Positions 16,586 to 26,259 of a stretch of 64,000 nt of DNA are shown here, in pieces. The notes beneath the pieces were generated by a model. It had not been told where the DNA came from and ran no database searches. It worked only from the letters and a program-made list of their open reading frames with translations. The DNA is from Nocardia sp. BSTN01 (GTDB lineage Bacteria; Actinomycetota; Actinomycetes; Mycobacteriales; Mycobacteriaceae). Position 1 is the stretch's first letter, and the number at the start of each line of letters is the position of its first letter. Location: assembly GCF_015354405.1 (NCBI RefSeq), contig NZ_JADKYP010000028.1, positions 1 to 64,000 of the forward strand, read 5' to 3'. The translations under genes and the position numbers were made by a program.

Positions 16586-17221
16586 ATGTCCGATCCAACG
16601 AGTCACCCGGTGACAGGCACTGTGGCGGTGCCGGACCGCCCCACCCCGATGGTTCTGTCGGTGGCGCGTCGTCTTCGCGACGCGGTCGCCCGGGGTGCGA
16701 CATTCACCGCGAGCGACGACGTCCGGACGGTCCGCCTGTCTTCGACCACCGACGCCCAGAAGGCCTTCGTCACCTTCACCGGCTCGGAGATCACCGTCTC
16801 CGCCGACAGCGGCGCCGAGCCGGACCTCACCTGGGATGTGCGCTGGCCCGATCCGGTGCCGGCCGAGGTCGAGGGCGAGGCGCTGGGTGGCTTCGCGAAA
16901 GAGGTCCAGGTGTTGCTGTCCGGCCCCGACGCCGACTGGCGTTCGGCGGCGGAGACGTTCTGGGAGCGGGTGAGCGCGGTCCGGGGTATGCCGGCCGGCC
17001 TCAACCTCTACTGCTTCGATGCGAACGAATTCGCGTCGTTCGGCGACGCCGCGACCGGCTACACGTTCGTCGGTTCGTCGGCGGCGCTGGCACGCATGTT
17101 CGGCGGCCGTTCGCTGGTCATGGAAGAACTCGAGGGTGGTGAACTCGCGCTGCAGGGTTCGCTGTCCGATCTCTCGGCGCTGATCGGCGCCAACCTGAAG
17201 GTGGTGTGCGGTGAGCTCTGA
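16586..17221 (+). CDS. Hypothetical protein, first gene of the gamma-glutamyl operon
   Basis: A 211-residue protein starting MSDPTSHPVTGTVAVPDRPT after AGAGAGGCAG. I do not recognise a family with confidence; the alternating beta strands (FVTFTGSEITVSADS, LTWDVRWPDP) recall sterol-carrier-type folds, but the similarity is weak. The C-terminal portion contains GYTFVGSSAALARMFGGRSL. Its end overlaps the ligase gene by 11 bases, so the two are translated together. It may be a substrate-binding accessory protein of the pathway. Confidence 0.65.
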   Translation: MSDPTSHPVTGTVAVPDRPTPMVLSVARRLRDAVARGATFTASDDVRTVRLSSTTDAQKAFVTFTGSEITVSADSGAEPDLTWDVRWPDPVPAEVEGEALGGFAKEVQVLLSGPDADWRSAAETFWERVSAVRGMPAGLNLYCFDANEFASFGDAATGYTFVGSSAALARMFGGRSLVMEELEGGELALQGSLSDLSALIGANLKVVCGEL

Positions 17222-18578
17222 CCGTTTCGAAGAATTGACCTCGGTGACGCGCGTGCGAGTCGAGGCGACCAACCAGGACGGCGTCCTGATCGGCAAGACG
17301 CTCTCGCCGGCGAAGTACCGCTCGTGTCGTGAGAAGGGCATCGCGCTGCCCGACCTGGCCCTGGGTCTGGACCTGAACAATCAGTCCGCGCTCGGTTTCG
17401 GCTTCCCGGAGTGGCGGCGCAACGGCACGATGACCGACATCGAGTTGCGGCCCGACGAGAGCACGCTGGTCGAATGGAAGCCGGGCGTGGCTTCGGTGAT
17501 CGGCGACCTCTGGACCCTGCGGGGTGAGCCCATCGGGGCAGACCCCCGCCAGGCGCTCAAGCGCATCACGGCCGCGTACGCGGAGCGCGGTCTGAGCATC
17601 CTCGCCTCCGTCGAGATCGAAGCGACCGTCTTCCAGGAGTCGATCGATCAGGCGCGCGCCCAGCAGTACCAGAACCTCACACCGCTCGGCGGCAACGCCG
17701 GAGCCGCGCTCGTGCACGCGAAGTCTCCCGATTACGTGGAGTACGTGGAGGCCGTCGTCGCCCGGTTCGACGAGATCGGAATTCCCTGGGAGGCATATTC
17801 CGACGAGGCCGCCAGCGGTCAGATCGAATTCAACATCGCCCCCGCCGATCCGGTGACCGCCGCGGACCGGTGGGCGCGCGCACGCCAGATCATGCGCGAG
17901 GTCGCCTACTCCCTGGGCCGGTCGATCACCTTCATGTCGAAGTGGTCCGCGGCGTACGGCCAAGGCGCCCACCTCAACGTCTCGGTCAGCGACGAGCACG
18001 GCAACATCTTCTTCGACACGAACAAGCCCGGCGAGCCCAGCGAGCGCATGCTGCACTTCCTCGGTGGCGTGATGGCGACGCTCGAGGCGTCGACCAGCTT
18101 CGCGCTGCCGACCATCACCTCCTACCGGCGGCTGATGGAACTCGAAGGGCCGCCGACCACTCAGACGTGGGGCGTCGCGAACAAGTCGTGTGCCGTTCGC
18201 GCGGTGCCGGCCGACAACTCCGCGACACGTCTCGAGTACCGCCTGCCGTCCGCCGACTCCAACATGTACTGCACGCTGGCCGCGTTCCTGGCCGGCGGCT
18301 TGCTGGGACTCGACGAGAAGTCGACGCCGCCCGCGCCGTTCGAGCAGATGGCCTGGGCGCTGGTGCCCGGCAGCGTGCCCGCGGTCCCGAAGAACCTCTA
18401 CGACGCGGTCGCCGCGCTGGATGCCGACGATCAGCTGCGCCGGTACCTCGGTGACGAATTCGTCGACTACTGGGTCGGTCATCGCCGCTGGGAATGGCTG
18501 TCCTTCCACACCGAAGCCGAGCGTGACGACGCCCAGCTGTCGGTCTGGGAGTTCCTGCGTTACTTCGAACTCGCGTGA
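17211..18578 (+). CDS. Glutamine synthetase-like gamma-glutamylamide ligase
   Basis: A 455-residue member of the GlnA-like ligase family (PuuA, IpuC, GlnA3/4), which uses ATP to join the gamma-carboxyl of glutamate to an amine. Visible GS features are the metal-ligand strand ASVEIEATVF near residue 135, the EAASGQIEFN segment near 200, GQGAHLNVS near 250, TSYRRL near 305 and LEYRLPSADSNMY near 345. Start is GTG, overlapping the previous stop. With the aldehyde dehydrogenase and gamma-glutamyl hydrolase downstream it forms a gamma-glutamylation route. The amine substrate is not known. Confidence 0.85.
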   Translation: MSSDRFEELTSVTRVRVEATNQDGVLIGKTLSPAKYRSCREKGIALPDLALGLDLNNQSALGFGFPEWRRNGTMTDIELRPDESTLVEWKPGVASVIGDLWTLRGEPIGADPRQALKRITAAYAERGLSILASVEIEATVFQESIDQARAQQYQNLTPLGGNAGAALVHAKSPDYVEYVEAVVARFDEIGIPWEAYSDEAASGQIEFNIAPADPVTAADRWARARQIMREVAYSLGRSITFMSKWSAAYGQGAHLNVSVSDEHGNIFFDTNKPGEPSERMLHFLGGVMATLEASTSFALPTITSYRRLMELEGPPTTQTWGVANKSCAVRAVPADNSATRLEYRLPSADSNMYCTLAAFLAGGLLGLDEKSTPPAPFEQMAWALVPGSVPAVPKNLYDAVAALDADDQLRRYLGDEFVDYWVGHRRWEWLSFHTEAERDDAQLSVWEFLRYFELA

Positions 18579-18621
18579 CGTCCGAGGCGTCATCCGCCAT
18601 TCACAGAAGGGAGTGCACACC

Positions 18622-20112
18622 ATGACGACGTCCGACACCGAACAGCTGCGGACGCTGGCCGCCACCGTTGCGACATCGTTCGGGATGTGGGAATCCGGTG
18701 TGTGGGCCGATGCGGCCGACTCCGAGACCCTGCCGCTGCGCGATCCGTGGACGGGCGAACAGTTCACCACCGTGCCGGCGGCCGGCCCCGCAGATGTCGA
18801 TCGCATCGTCAAGAACGCCCGTGCCACGTTCGACAGTGGTGTGTGGTCGCGGATGGCCCCGACGGCACGAGGGCGCATCCTGCTCGCCTGGGCCGGCTTG
18901 ATCGAGCGCGATGCCGATCAGCTCGCCGTCCTGATCTCACGCGAGATGGGCAAGCCGGCCCACCAGGCCCGCGACTTCGAAGTCGCCTCCGCGGTGCGCA
19001 ATCTGCGCTGGTACGGCGAGCTGGCGGACAAGCTGATGGATGACTCTCCGCGTGGCCTCCAGGACGCCGTGGCGTTGGTGACGCGCGAGCCGCTGGGTGT
19101 CGTGGCAGCCATCACGCCGTGGAACTTCCCGATCAGCCTCGCCATGCTCAAGCTGGCGCCGGCGCTGACGGCCGGAAACAGCGTCGTCCTCAAGCCGGCG
19201 TTGCAGACCTCGGCCTCCTCGCTGCGGCTGGCCGAACTGAGCAGTCTCGCCGGGCTTCCCGACGGCGTGCTTCAGGTCGTCACCGGACGCGGCGCGACCG
19301 TCGGCACGGCACTGAGCCGACACCACTCCGTGGCGTGTGTGACGTTCACCGGCTCGACCGAGGTCGGCCTGCGGCTGCTCGGCGACTCCGCGGTATCCAA
19401 CGGCAAGCCGGTATCCCTCGAGCTCGGCGGAAAGTCGCCGAACATCATCTTCGCCGACGCACCCGATCTCGAGCAGGCCGTTCGCACCGCGACATGGGCG
19501 TTCACCTTCAACACCGGGCAGATGTGCACCGCCGGGTCGCGGCTGTTCGTGGAGCGGTCGGTGTACGACGAGGTGGTCGCGGGCGTATGTGATCAGATCT
19601 CCACGCTCACGATCGGGGATCCGCTCGACCCGGGTACGGTGCTCGGCCCACTGAGCAGCCGCAACCAATGCGACACCGTCCTCGAATTCGTCAAATCCGG
19701 TGTGCGCGAAGGGGCCACGCTGTTGACGGGCAGTGAGCAAGCCCTCGACGAGGAGCGCTCCCTGGTCTCGCCGACAGTGTTCGTCGACACCGACTCGTCG
19801 ATGCAGATCACCCGCGCGGAGATCTTCGGGCCGGTCGTGTGCATCCAGCCGTTCCGGGACGAGGACGAAGCGCTCCGGCTCGCCAACGACACCGATTTCG
19901 GGCTGGGCGCGTCGGTGTGGACGCGCGACGTCTCGCGAATCCACCGGATGGCCCGCGGACTCGACGCCGGCAACGTCTGGGTGAACTCGTACGAAGAAGG
20001 CGTGCCGTCGACTCCGTTCGCAGGCCGGAAGTTGTCCGGCAACGGTGCCGACAAGGGCACCTACGGGCTGGAGAAGTACACCCAGCTGAAGACGACCTGG
20101 ATCGCCCTGTAG
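18622..20112 (+). CDS. Aldehyde dehydrogenase (PuuC-like role)
   Basis: A 496-residue NAD(P)-dependent aldehyde dehydrogenase of usual family length. The general base is Glu267 in LELGGKSPN, and the nucleophile is Cys302 in NTGQMCTAGS; PWNFP and FTGSTEVG line the coenzyme site. The ATG follows GAAGGGAG. It lies 43 bases after the ligase and is likely in one operon. In the Puu pathway the equivalent enzyme oxidises a gamma-glutamylated aminoaldehyde, and the same role is inferred here. Confidence 0.9.
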   Translation: MTTSDTEQLRTLAATVATSFGMWESGVWADAADSETLPLRDPWTGEQFTTVPAAGPADVDRIVKNARATFDSGVWSRMAPTARGRILLAWAGLIERDADQLAVLISREMGKPAHQARDFEVASAVRNLRWYGELADKLMDDSPRGLQDAVALVTREPLGVVAAITPWNFPISLAMLKLAPALTAGNSVVLKPALQTSASSLRLAELSSLAGLPDGVLQVVTGRGATVGTALSRHHSVACVTFTGSTEVGLRLLGDSAVSNGKPVSLELGGKSPNIIFADAPDLEQAVRTATWAFTFNTGQMCTAGSRLFVERSVYDEVVAGVCDQISTLTIGDPLDPGTVLGPLSSRNQCDTVLEFVKSGVREGATLLTGSEQALDEERSLVSPTVFVDTDSSMQITRAEIFGPVVCIQPFRDEDEALRLANDTDFGLGASVWTRDVSRIHRMARGLDAGNVWVNSYEEGVPSTPFAGRKLSGNGADKGTYGLEKYTQLKTTWIAL

Positions 20113-20193
20113 GGCGCTCCCCGTCGGCCGCCGGCGGTGCGGGTCGAAGCCCCGAGCCTCGGCCCGCACCCGCGGCCAGATCCGAGAGACCTG

Positions 20194-21300
20194 ATGCCAA
20201 CGAATATCACTGCCGCAGTGCTCAATACGGCGCCGGGCACGCTGGAACTGGAAACGCTCGTGCTGGACGAACCCGGCCCGGACGAGGTACTCATCGACGT
20301 GCATTACGCGGGACTGTGCCGTTCGGACCTGCACGAGATCGAAGGCGTCTGGCCGGCCACCTGCCCGACCCTGCTCGGGCACGAGGCGTCCGGAGTGGTT
20401 CGGCGCGTAGGTGATCGGGTGAGCACCCTGCGCCCCGGCGACCATGTCGTGACGTGCCTGAGTATCTATTGCGGAGAATGCAGGTTCTGCCTGTCCGGCC
20501 GGATGACCCTGTGCCCCCGCCGCGGCTCGCTGGGGAGCCGGTCACGGCCGGTTCTGATCAACGCCCACGGTCGGTCGGTGCACCCGACCGCCCGGCTCGG
20601 CGCGTTCGCGGAAGCCATGGTGGTGCACGAACATTCCGCAGTGCGCATCCCCGACACCATGCCGCTGGCCACCGCCTCCGTGCTCGGCTGCGCGGTGGTG
20701 ACCGGGTTGAGTTCGGTGTTCCGCAGCGCACGGGTGGAGCCCGGGTCGACGGTCGCGGTCCTCGGCTGCGGCGGAGTGGGTATCGCGGCGATCCAAGGCG
20801 CTCGTCTCGCCGGCGCGCGCGAGATCATCGCCGTCGACGCCGCCGAGGCGCGGTTGACCGATGCCGTGAAGTTCGGCGCGACCGCGACCGTGCAGGCGGG
20901 GCGGGTCGACACGGTGGCGGCGGTGCGCGAGCTGACCGAGGGCGGTGTCGACTACTCGTTCGAGGCGGTCGGATTCGCCGCCACGGTGGAGCAGGCCTTC
21001 GCCATGTTGGGGCCGGGTGGCACCGCCACCGTCGTCGGCCTGGTGCCCGACAACCAGCCGGTATCGATTCGCGCCTCGGAGCTGTTCATGCTCGAAAAGC
21101 GACTCCAGGGAGCGTTGATGGGCTCCAACCAATTCCCGGCTGACATTCCCGGCTACGTCCGTTACTACGAGCAAGGCCGGCTGAACCTCGACGACATGAT
21201 CTCGGCGGTTGTGAGCCTGGAGCAGATCAATGAGGGATTCGAACTCATGAAGAACGCCGGGGGCACCCGGGTCGTCGTACGCATCGGAGACAACTCGTGA
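20194..21300 (+). CDS. Zinc-dependent alcohol dehydrogenase
   Basis: A 368-residue medium-chain dehydrogenase. Catalytic zinc ligands are in AGLCRSDLHE and LLGHEASG; the structural zinc site is CGECRFCLSGRMTLC. The coenzyme motif VLGCGGVGIAAI is near residue 187. It would interconvert an alcohol and an aldehyde, feeding the aldehyde dehydrogenase encoded just upstream. The ATG at 20194 gives the standard N-terminus; its stop overlaps the start of the next gene by four bases, which indicates coupled translation. Confidence 0.9.
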   Translation: MPTNITAAVLNTAPGTLELETLVLDEPGPDEVLIDVHYAGLCRSDLHEIEGVWPATCPTLLGHEASGVVRRVGDRVSTLRPGDHVVTCLSIYCGECRFCLSGRMTLCPRRGSLGSRSRPVLINAHGRSVHPTARLGAFAEAMVVHEHSAVRIPDTMPLATASVLGCAVVTGLSSVFRSARVEPGSTVAVLGCGGVGIAAIQGARLAGAREIIAVDAAEARLTDAVKFGATATVQAGRVDTVAAVRELTEGGVDYSFEAVGFAATVEQAFAMLGPGGTATVVGLVPDNQPVSIRASELFMLEKRLQGALMGSNQFPADIPGYVRYYEQGRLNLDDMISAVVSLEQINEGFELMKNAGGTRVVVRIGDNS

Positions 21301-22061
21301 AACCCCTCATCGCCATCACCGGCCGGCGGATCTCCGCCACAACGCTCATGGGCGTCGACAGCCGGTGGGCAGCGTGCCGGGCCGACATGTTCTGGGCCGA
21401 GTTCGGCATGAAGATCGCCGAGGCCGGTGGCATTCCCGTCCAACTTCCTTACGAGAGCGCGGGATCCGAGGCCATCGCCCGCGTCGACGCACTGGTGGTG
21501 ACCGGCGGCCAGGACGTCGACCCCGAACTCTGGGGCGGGCCACCTCCCACGCCCAACTCGACCGGCGGAGAAGTCCTGGCGATCGACCGGCGCCGCGACG
21601 ACTACGAGATCGCCCTGGTACGGCATGCCCTCGAGCGAGGAATACCGGTCTTGGGGATATGCCGCGGCCATCAGGTCCTCAACGTCGCGCTCGGCGGCAC
21701 CCTGGTTCCGGATCTGCCCGACCACGGAATCGAGCACTACTCCCGCGCCGTCGTCCCGGACCGCCGCCCGGACCGCGAACACCCCGTCGACTTCGTCGCG
21801 GGAACCCTTGCCGCGGAGCTCTACGGACCGCGCGGCGCGGTCAACTCGTGGCATCACCAAGCGGTCGATCGCCCGGGCGAAGGCCTCGTGGTCTCCGGAC
21901 GGGCACGCGACGGCGTGGCCGAGGCCATCGAGCTGCCCGGCCGGCCGGTGCTCGGCCTGCAGTGGCATCCCGAAGCCATTGTCGAACTGGATCCGTGCTT
22001 CCGCTGGCTTGTCGAGCAAGCGAAAGTCACCGTGGCACCCGCCACCGTCGCGGCACGCTAG
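21297..22061 (+). CDS. Class I glutamine amidotransferase-like gamma-glutamyl hydrolase (PuuD-like)
   Basis: A 254-residue protein of the peptidase C26 family, which cleaves gamma-glutamyl amides to release glutamate. The nucleophile is Cys122 in LGICRGHQ, and the His224/Glu226 pair is in LQWHPEA. GGQDVDPELWGG near residue 65 is typical of PuuD. The start GTG overlaps the dehydrogenase stop. Together with the ligase it would attach and later remove a glutamyl protecting group during amine oxidation. Confidence 0.88.
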   Translation: MKPLIAITGRRISATTLMGVDSRWAACRADMFWAEFGMKIAEAGGIPVQLPYESAGSEAIARVDALVVTGGQDVDPELWGGPPPTPNSTGGEVLAIDRRRDDYEIALVRHALERGIPVLGICRGHQVLNVALGGTLVPDLPDHGIEHYSRAVVPDRRPDREHPVDFVAGTLAAELYGPRGAVNSWHHQAVDRPGEGLVVSGRARDGVAEAIELPGRPVLGLQWHPEAIVELDPCFRWLVEQAKVTVAPATVAAR

Positions 22062-22141
22062 CGCTCGCTCGCCAGACGCTCGTCGTCGGCACCAACGACG
22101 ATCACGCGTCGCAGGCACGCTCAACGATTAGGAGATGGAAT

Positions 22142-23590
22142 GTGAACGGCCCGGCCGAAATCGACGTCGTCATCGTCGGCGGTGGTATTTCCGGAATCGC
22201 CGCAGCTGCCGAACTGCAGCGGAAATGTCCCGGCAAAAGTTTCGTGGTGCTGGAGATGCGCGAATCCCTCGGTGGCACTTGGGATCTGTTCACCTACCCG
22301 GGCATCCGCTCCGACAGCGACATGTTCACGTTGGGCTACGGCTTCAAGCCCTGGACCGAACGGGAGGCGATCGCTTCCGGCGGGGCGATCAAGAACTACC
22401 TGCAGGAGACCGCCGATCAGTTCGGCATCACCGAGAAGATCCGGTTCGGAACGCGTCTGGTCTCCGCGTCGTGGAGCAGCGCGGACGACACCTGGAGCCT
22501 CGGATTACGCGACGCGGACGGCGACACCCAGCTGCGCTGCCGGTTCCTGCATCTTGCCACCGGCTACTACAGCTACCGCGGCGGGTTCAATCCCGAACTG
22601 CCCGGCGAGGATTCGTTCGAAGGCCGGGTGGTCCATCCTCAGGAGTGGCCGGATGACCTCGACTTCCGGGACCGCAAGGTCGCGGTGATCGGCTCGGGGG
22701 CGACCGCCATCACGCTCGTTCCCAGCCTCGCGGGTGAGACGGAAAAGGTGACCATGGTCCAGCGGTCGCCCACCTACGTGTCCATCGCACCGGCCGTCGA
22801 TCCCGAAGCCGAGCGGTTGCGGGAGGAGATGGGTCCCGAGGACGCGTTCAGCCGGATCCGTCTGCGTAATCTGCACGCCCAGCAGGAGACCTACCGGTAC
22901 GCGCGGCAGCACCCGCAGGAATTCAAGAAGGCGATATTCGACGCCATCGACGACGTCGTCGGCGTCGAGGTCCGCGAAGCCCACTTCACTCCCACATACG
23001 AGCCGTGGGATCAGCGCGTATGCCTGGTGCCCGGCGCCGACCTTTTCCAGGCGATCCGCGACGGATCCGCGGACGTGGTCACCGGCCACATCGAACGGCT
23101 CACCCCGACCGGCGTGGCGATGCGGGACGGGACACATGTGGACGCCGACATCATCGTGAAGGCGACGGGACTGAACCTCGTCATGGGCGGGGAGGCGATA
23201 TTCGACGTCGACGGTGAGATCGTCGATTTCGGGCGCTGCTGGACCTACAAGGGCCTGGCGCTGTCCGGAGTGCCGAACCTGACCTACGCCTTCGGGTTCG
23301 TGAATTCGTCGTGGACGCTCCGTATCGAAGCGGTCGACGACTTCGTGTGTCGCGTTCTCGCGCATATGGACGAAGTCGGCGCACGCCGAGTCACCCCGAC
23401 GCCGGCACCGGGCGACGACGCCATGCCGCGGCTCCCCTATACCGCGGGTGTGACCTCCGGATATATGCAGCGAGCCGCCCGGCGCATGCCGGCCCAGGGC
23501 GACCACGAGCCCTGGCTCAATCCGCAGAACTATGACGAGACCATGCGACTGCTGGAGTCGGTCGACGACGGCGTCTTGCGCTATGTCTGA
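22142..23590 (+). CDS. Class B flavin-containing monooxygenase (Baeyer-Villiger type)
   Basis: A 482-residue FAD/NADPH monooxygenase. FAD binds at VIVGGGISGIAAAAEL (residues about 10-25), and NADPH at VAVIGSGATAIT near 183. Between them FEGRVVHPQEWP fits the FxGxxxHxxxW fingerprint of Baeyer-Villiger and related N-hydroxylating enzymes. The GTG start has AGGAGATGG seven bases upstream. It could insert oxygen into a ketone or hydroxylate an amine or thioether. Its place in the cluster corresponds to that of the PuuB oxidase in the putrescine pathway, though the chemistry differs. Confidence 0.88.
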   Translation: MNGPAEIDVVIVGGGISGIAAAAELQRKCPGKSFVVLEMRESLGGTWDLFTYPGIRSDSDMFTLGYGFKPWTEREAIASGGAIKNYLQETADQFGITEKIRFGTRLVSASWSSADDTWSLGLRDADGDTQLRCRFLHLATGYYSYRGGFNPELPGEDSFEGRVVHPQEWPDDLDFRDRKVAVIGSGATAITLVPSLAGETEKVTMVQRSPTYVSIAPAVDPEAERLREEMGPEDAFSRIRLRNLHAQQETYRYARQHPQEFKKAIFDAIDDVVGVEVREAHFTPTYEPWDQRVCLVPGADLFQAIRDGSADVVTGHIERLTPTGVAMRDGTHVDADIIVKATGLNLVMGGEAIFDVDGEIVDFGRCWTYKGLALSGVPNLTYAFGFVNSSWTLRIEAVDDFVCRVLAHMDEVGARRVTPTPAPGDDAMPRLPYTAGVTSGYMQRAARRMPAQGDHEPWLNPQNYDETMRLLESVDDGVLRYV

Positions 23591-25220
23591 GACGAGTATG
23601 GCCGTGGCGAATATGGCTGGTGCGAATATGACTGGGGCGCAGCACGCTTGGGCAGCGATGACGCCCACGGCGTTCCTGGATCGGGCCGTGGCCGCACGCG
23701 GATCCCGCATCGCGGTCGTCGACGGCGACCAGCGCTGGACCTACACCGAATTCCGCGATCGCTGCCGGCGGCTGGCTGGCGGGCTCCAGGAGCTCGCCGC
23801 GGGCCGGCCGGTGGCGGTCCTGGCACCCAACACCCACGAACTTCTGGAAGCCCACTACGGCGTGCCGTGGGCGGGAGTTCCCTTGGTGGCCCTCAACACT
23901 CGGCTCGGGATGCGGGAGTTGACCTACATCCTGGAGCATTCGGGTAGCGGGGTGATCGTGTGCGATGCCCGGTACGCGAGCCTGGCCCGGGAAGTCTGCG
24001 ACGCGCTGGAGAAGCCCCCGGTGGTCATCGGTTCGGGCAGTGCCGACTCCGACTACGAGAAACTGATCGCCGGCGCTGCGCCCTGCCAGGAGCAGATCAC
24101 CGACGAAAGTTCGCTGCTGGCAATCAATTACACCTCCGGTACCACGGGAGCGCCGAAGGGCGTCATGTACCACCATCGTGGTGCGTACCTGCAGTCGCTG
24201 GCCATGGCGAGTCACTTCGCGCTCGGCCCGCACTCCGTCCATCTCTGGACATTGCCCATGTTCCATTGCAACGGCTGGTGTTTCACCTGGGCCGTCACGG
24301 CGGCCGGCGGCACACATGTCTGCCTGCCCAAGGTCGAGCCCGCCGACATGTGGCGACTGATCCGGCAGCAGGGCGTCACCGGTCTCAACGGCGCTCCGGC
24401 CGTGCTCGACATGATCGCGCACGCCGACGATGCCTCGACGCTGTCGCGCGCCGTGTCGGTGGGTACCGGAGGTGCGCCTCCCGCACCGGCGGTGCTGCGC
24501 CGGATGACGCGCCTCGGATTCGACGTCACGCATCTCTACGGGCTGACCGAGAGTTTCGGCCCCGCGCTCATCTGTGAGCCGGTGCCGGAGTGGGAGGGTC
24601 TCGACGACGAGGCCGTGATCCGGCTGAAGGCGCGACAAGGCGTCGGCAATGTCGTGTCCCTGCCGCCCCGGGTGGTGGACGAGGCCGGCCACGACGTACC
24701 CGCCGATGGCAGCACGGTCGGTGAGATCGCGCTGCGCGGCAACAACGTCATGCTCGGCTACCTCGACGACGAGGTCGCCACCCGGGAGGCGATTCCGGAC
24801 GGCTGGTTCCGGACCGGCGATCTCGCGGTGCGCCATCCCGACGGGTATGTCGAGCTTCGCGATCGGAGCAAGGACATCATCATCAGCGGGGGCGAGAACA
24901 TCGCCAGCGTGGAGGTCGAGCACGTCCTCGCCGAGCACCCCGCGGTGCTCGAGGCGGCAGTCGTCGGGACCGCGGATCCCCGCTGGGGAGAGATCCCTGT
25001 CGCGTTCGTGCACCTCGCCCCCGGAGCCGGTGCCACGGCCGAGGAACTCGTGGAGCACGTCAAACGGACCCTGGCGCGCTACAAGGCTCCCCGCAAGGTT
25101 GTCTTCGGTCCCCTTCCCAAGACGTCGACGGGCAAGACGCAGAAGTACCTGCTGAGAGCCCGGGCGGCCGAAGCGCATTCCCCGGCAACGGAGGGTACGG
25201 GCGGCAACCGCGAGACCTGA
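23583..25220 (+). CDS. Acyl-CoA ligase, AMP-forming
   Basis: A 545-residue adenylate-forming enzyme that activates a carboxylic acid as its CoA thioester. The P-loop-like YTSGTTGAPKG motif is near residue 183, YGLTES near 320, WFRTGDLA near 416 and the catalytic lysine in STGKTQKY near 521. The ATG overlaps the end of the monooxygenase gene by eight bases. The medium-chain fatty acid ligase look (LPMFHCNGW) is common in FadD-type enzymes. It would take the acid product of the oxidative steps into beta-oxidation. Confidence 0.88.
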   Translation: MSETSMAVANMAGANMTGAQHAWAAMTPTAFLDRAVAARGSRIAVVDGDQRWTYTEFRDRCRRLAGGLQELAAGRPVAVLAPNTHELLEAHYGVPWAGVPLVALNTRLGMRELTYILEHSGSGVIVCDARYASLAREVCDALEKPPVVIGSGSADSDYEKLIAGAAPCQEQITDESSLLAINYTSGTTGAPKGVMYHHRGAYLQSLAMASHFALGPHSVHLWTLPMFHCNGWCFTWAVTAAGGTHVCLPKVEPADMWRLIRQQGVTGLNGAPAVLDMIAHADDASTLSRAVSVGTGGAPPAPAVLRRMTRLGFDVTHLYGLTESFGPALICEPVPEWEGLDDEAVIRLKARQGVGNVVSLPPRVVDEAGHDVPADGSTVGEIALRGNNVMLGYLDDEVATREAIPDGWFRTGDLAVRHPDGYVELRDRSKDIIISGGENIASVEVEHVLAEHPAVLEAAVVGTADPRWGEIPVAFVHLAPGAGATAEELVEHVKRTLARYKAPRKVVFGPLPKTSTGKTQKYLLRARAAEAHSPATEGTGGNRET

Positions 25221-25278
25221 ACCCCTTCGGCCGGAACGTATTCGGCACCGACTAGGAAGCCCACCGCTGTCGAACCAG

Positions 25279-25310
25279 GCCCCGGAGCTCGCATCCACGA
25301 GCGCCGGGGC
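25279..25310 (+). terminator. Hairpin terminator after CoA ligase
   Basis: GCCCCGG-A-GCTCG and CGAGC-G-CCGGGGC pair with one mismatch around a short CATCCA loop, 59 bases after the ligase stop. No T-run follows, which is usual for actinobacterial terminators. Confidence 0.5.
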
Positions 25311-25482
25311 TGGAAGACGTTGTCACCCAGCCGATTCGACAACCTCACCACGACCACACGTCCGACCGAGGGTCCTCCGGGTTGCCGAGCCACATGGATC
25401 TGTTCGACGACGGCAATGACCAGCCGTGCCGGATCCGAGCGTGTTCACACCGCCGAACGCGGCGAGATCCATCCGGCGCGAC

Positions 25483-26076
25483 CTACCCCCGAATCCCGCT
25501 GCACATCGCCGGGATTCCCGCGCAGATCACATCCGCGTAGGCATCGGCGCGCGCCCGATCCCGATCCGAGGCCCACTGCAACACAAGCCCGTCGGTGGCA
25601 CCGATCAGCACCGAGGCGAGATTCGCGATGGCCTCCGCGCGGGCGGACGGCCCGGCCGCGCGCTGCAGCACGTCGGTGACCGCCCGCAAGAAGACGTCGT
25701 AGGACTCCTTCGCGAGCGCCGGGCGGTGGCGGGTCATCCACATGTACAGGTCGACTTCCGCCAGCGCGTAGTCCGGATGGTCCATCAGCCAGCGCACCGA
25801 ACGCCGGATGACTTCTTGCGCGGTCACTTCGAGCTCGGCCGGCTCGATGGCGGTGGACTGCTTGGTGATTTCGGCGGCGAGGTGCTCGAAGACGGCGAGG
25901 AAGAGGCCGTCCTTGTCCCGGAAGCAGTAGTGCAGTGAGGCCAGGGGAGCGTTGGCCGCTTCGGCGATCCGCCGTGTCGTCGCGCTCGCGACCCCGCGGT
26001 CGGCGATCACTCGGACCGCCGCATCGATGAACTGGATCGAACGATCCTCTGTCGACACGTGGGGCAACGGATTCAC
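25483..26076 (-). CDS. TetR-family regulator of the cluster
   Basis: A 197-residue repressor. The HTH lies at residues about 17-63 (AAVRVIADRGVASATTRRIA, EAANAPLASLHYCFRDKDGL). The remainder is helical, with a WLMDHPDYALAEVDLYMWM segment in the ligand domain. It is convergent with the operon ending at 25220 and divergent from the PhyH gene. Operator site 4 lies 31 bases before its start, suggesting autoregulation, and the same motif occurs at four other promoters here. The inducer is likely the amine or acid handled by the pathway. Confidence 0.88.
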   Translation of the reverse strand: MNPLPHVSTEDRSIQFIDAAVRVIADRGVASATTRRIAEAANAPLASLHYCFRDKDGLFLAVFEHLAAEITKQSTAIEPAELEVTAQEVIRRSVRWLMDHPDYALAEVDLYMWMTRHRPALAKESYDVFLRAVTDVLQRAAGPSARAEAIANLASVLIGATDGLVLQWASDRDRARADAYADVICAGIPAMCSGIRG

Positions 26077-26107
26077 CTCATTCGCTCATCGGCGCACGTA
26101 GGCGCCC

Positions 26108-26131
26108 TGATTAATTGATTAAGTCAAGCGT
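26108..26131 (-). promoter_or_regulatory. Cluster operator, site 4
   Basis: TGATTAATTGATTAAGTCAA plus GCGT, the most diverged copy, in the TetR promoter. The right half of the motif is weaker than in the other sites, which is common for autoregulatory operators. Confidence 0.55.
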
Positions 26132-26259
26132 ACAGATCGCGAAGGCGCGGGGGCACGCGCGACCCTCGCGCAAGTGACGGCAAACACCTTTCCTCCCCGA
26201 TTATTCCGCTCGCCTCTTGACACCCGGTGTGGCGCGCCCCACAATCAGATCATTCGATC

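Noticed and set aside
17118-18878. A 586-codon minus-strand frame opposite the ligase and aldehyde dehydrogenase genes
   Set aside because: It lies antisense to well supported genes and shows no domain; codon bias of the plus strand explains it.
23517-25298. A 593-codon minus-strand frame opposite the CoA ligase gene
   Set aside because: It has histidine- and arginine-rich shadow composition, no ribosome binding site, and lies opposite a complete conserved gene.
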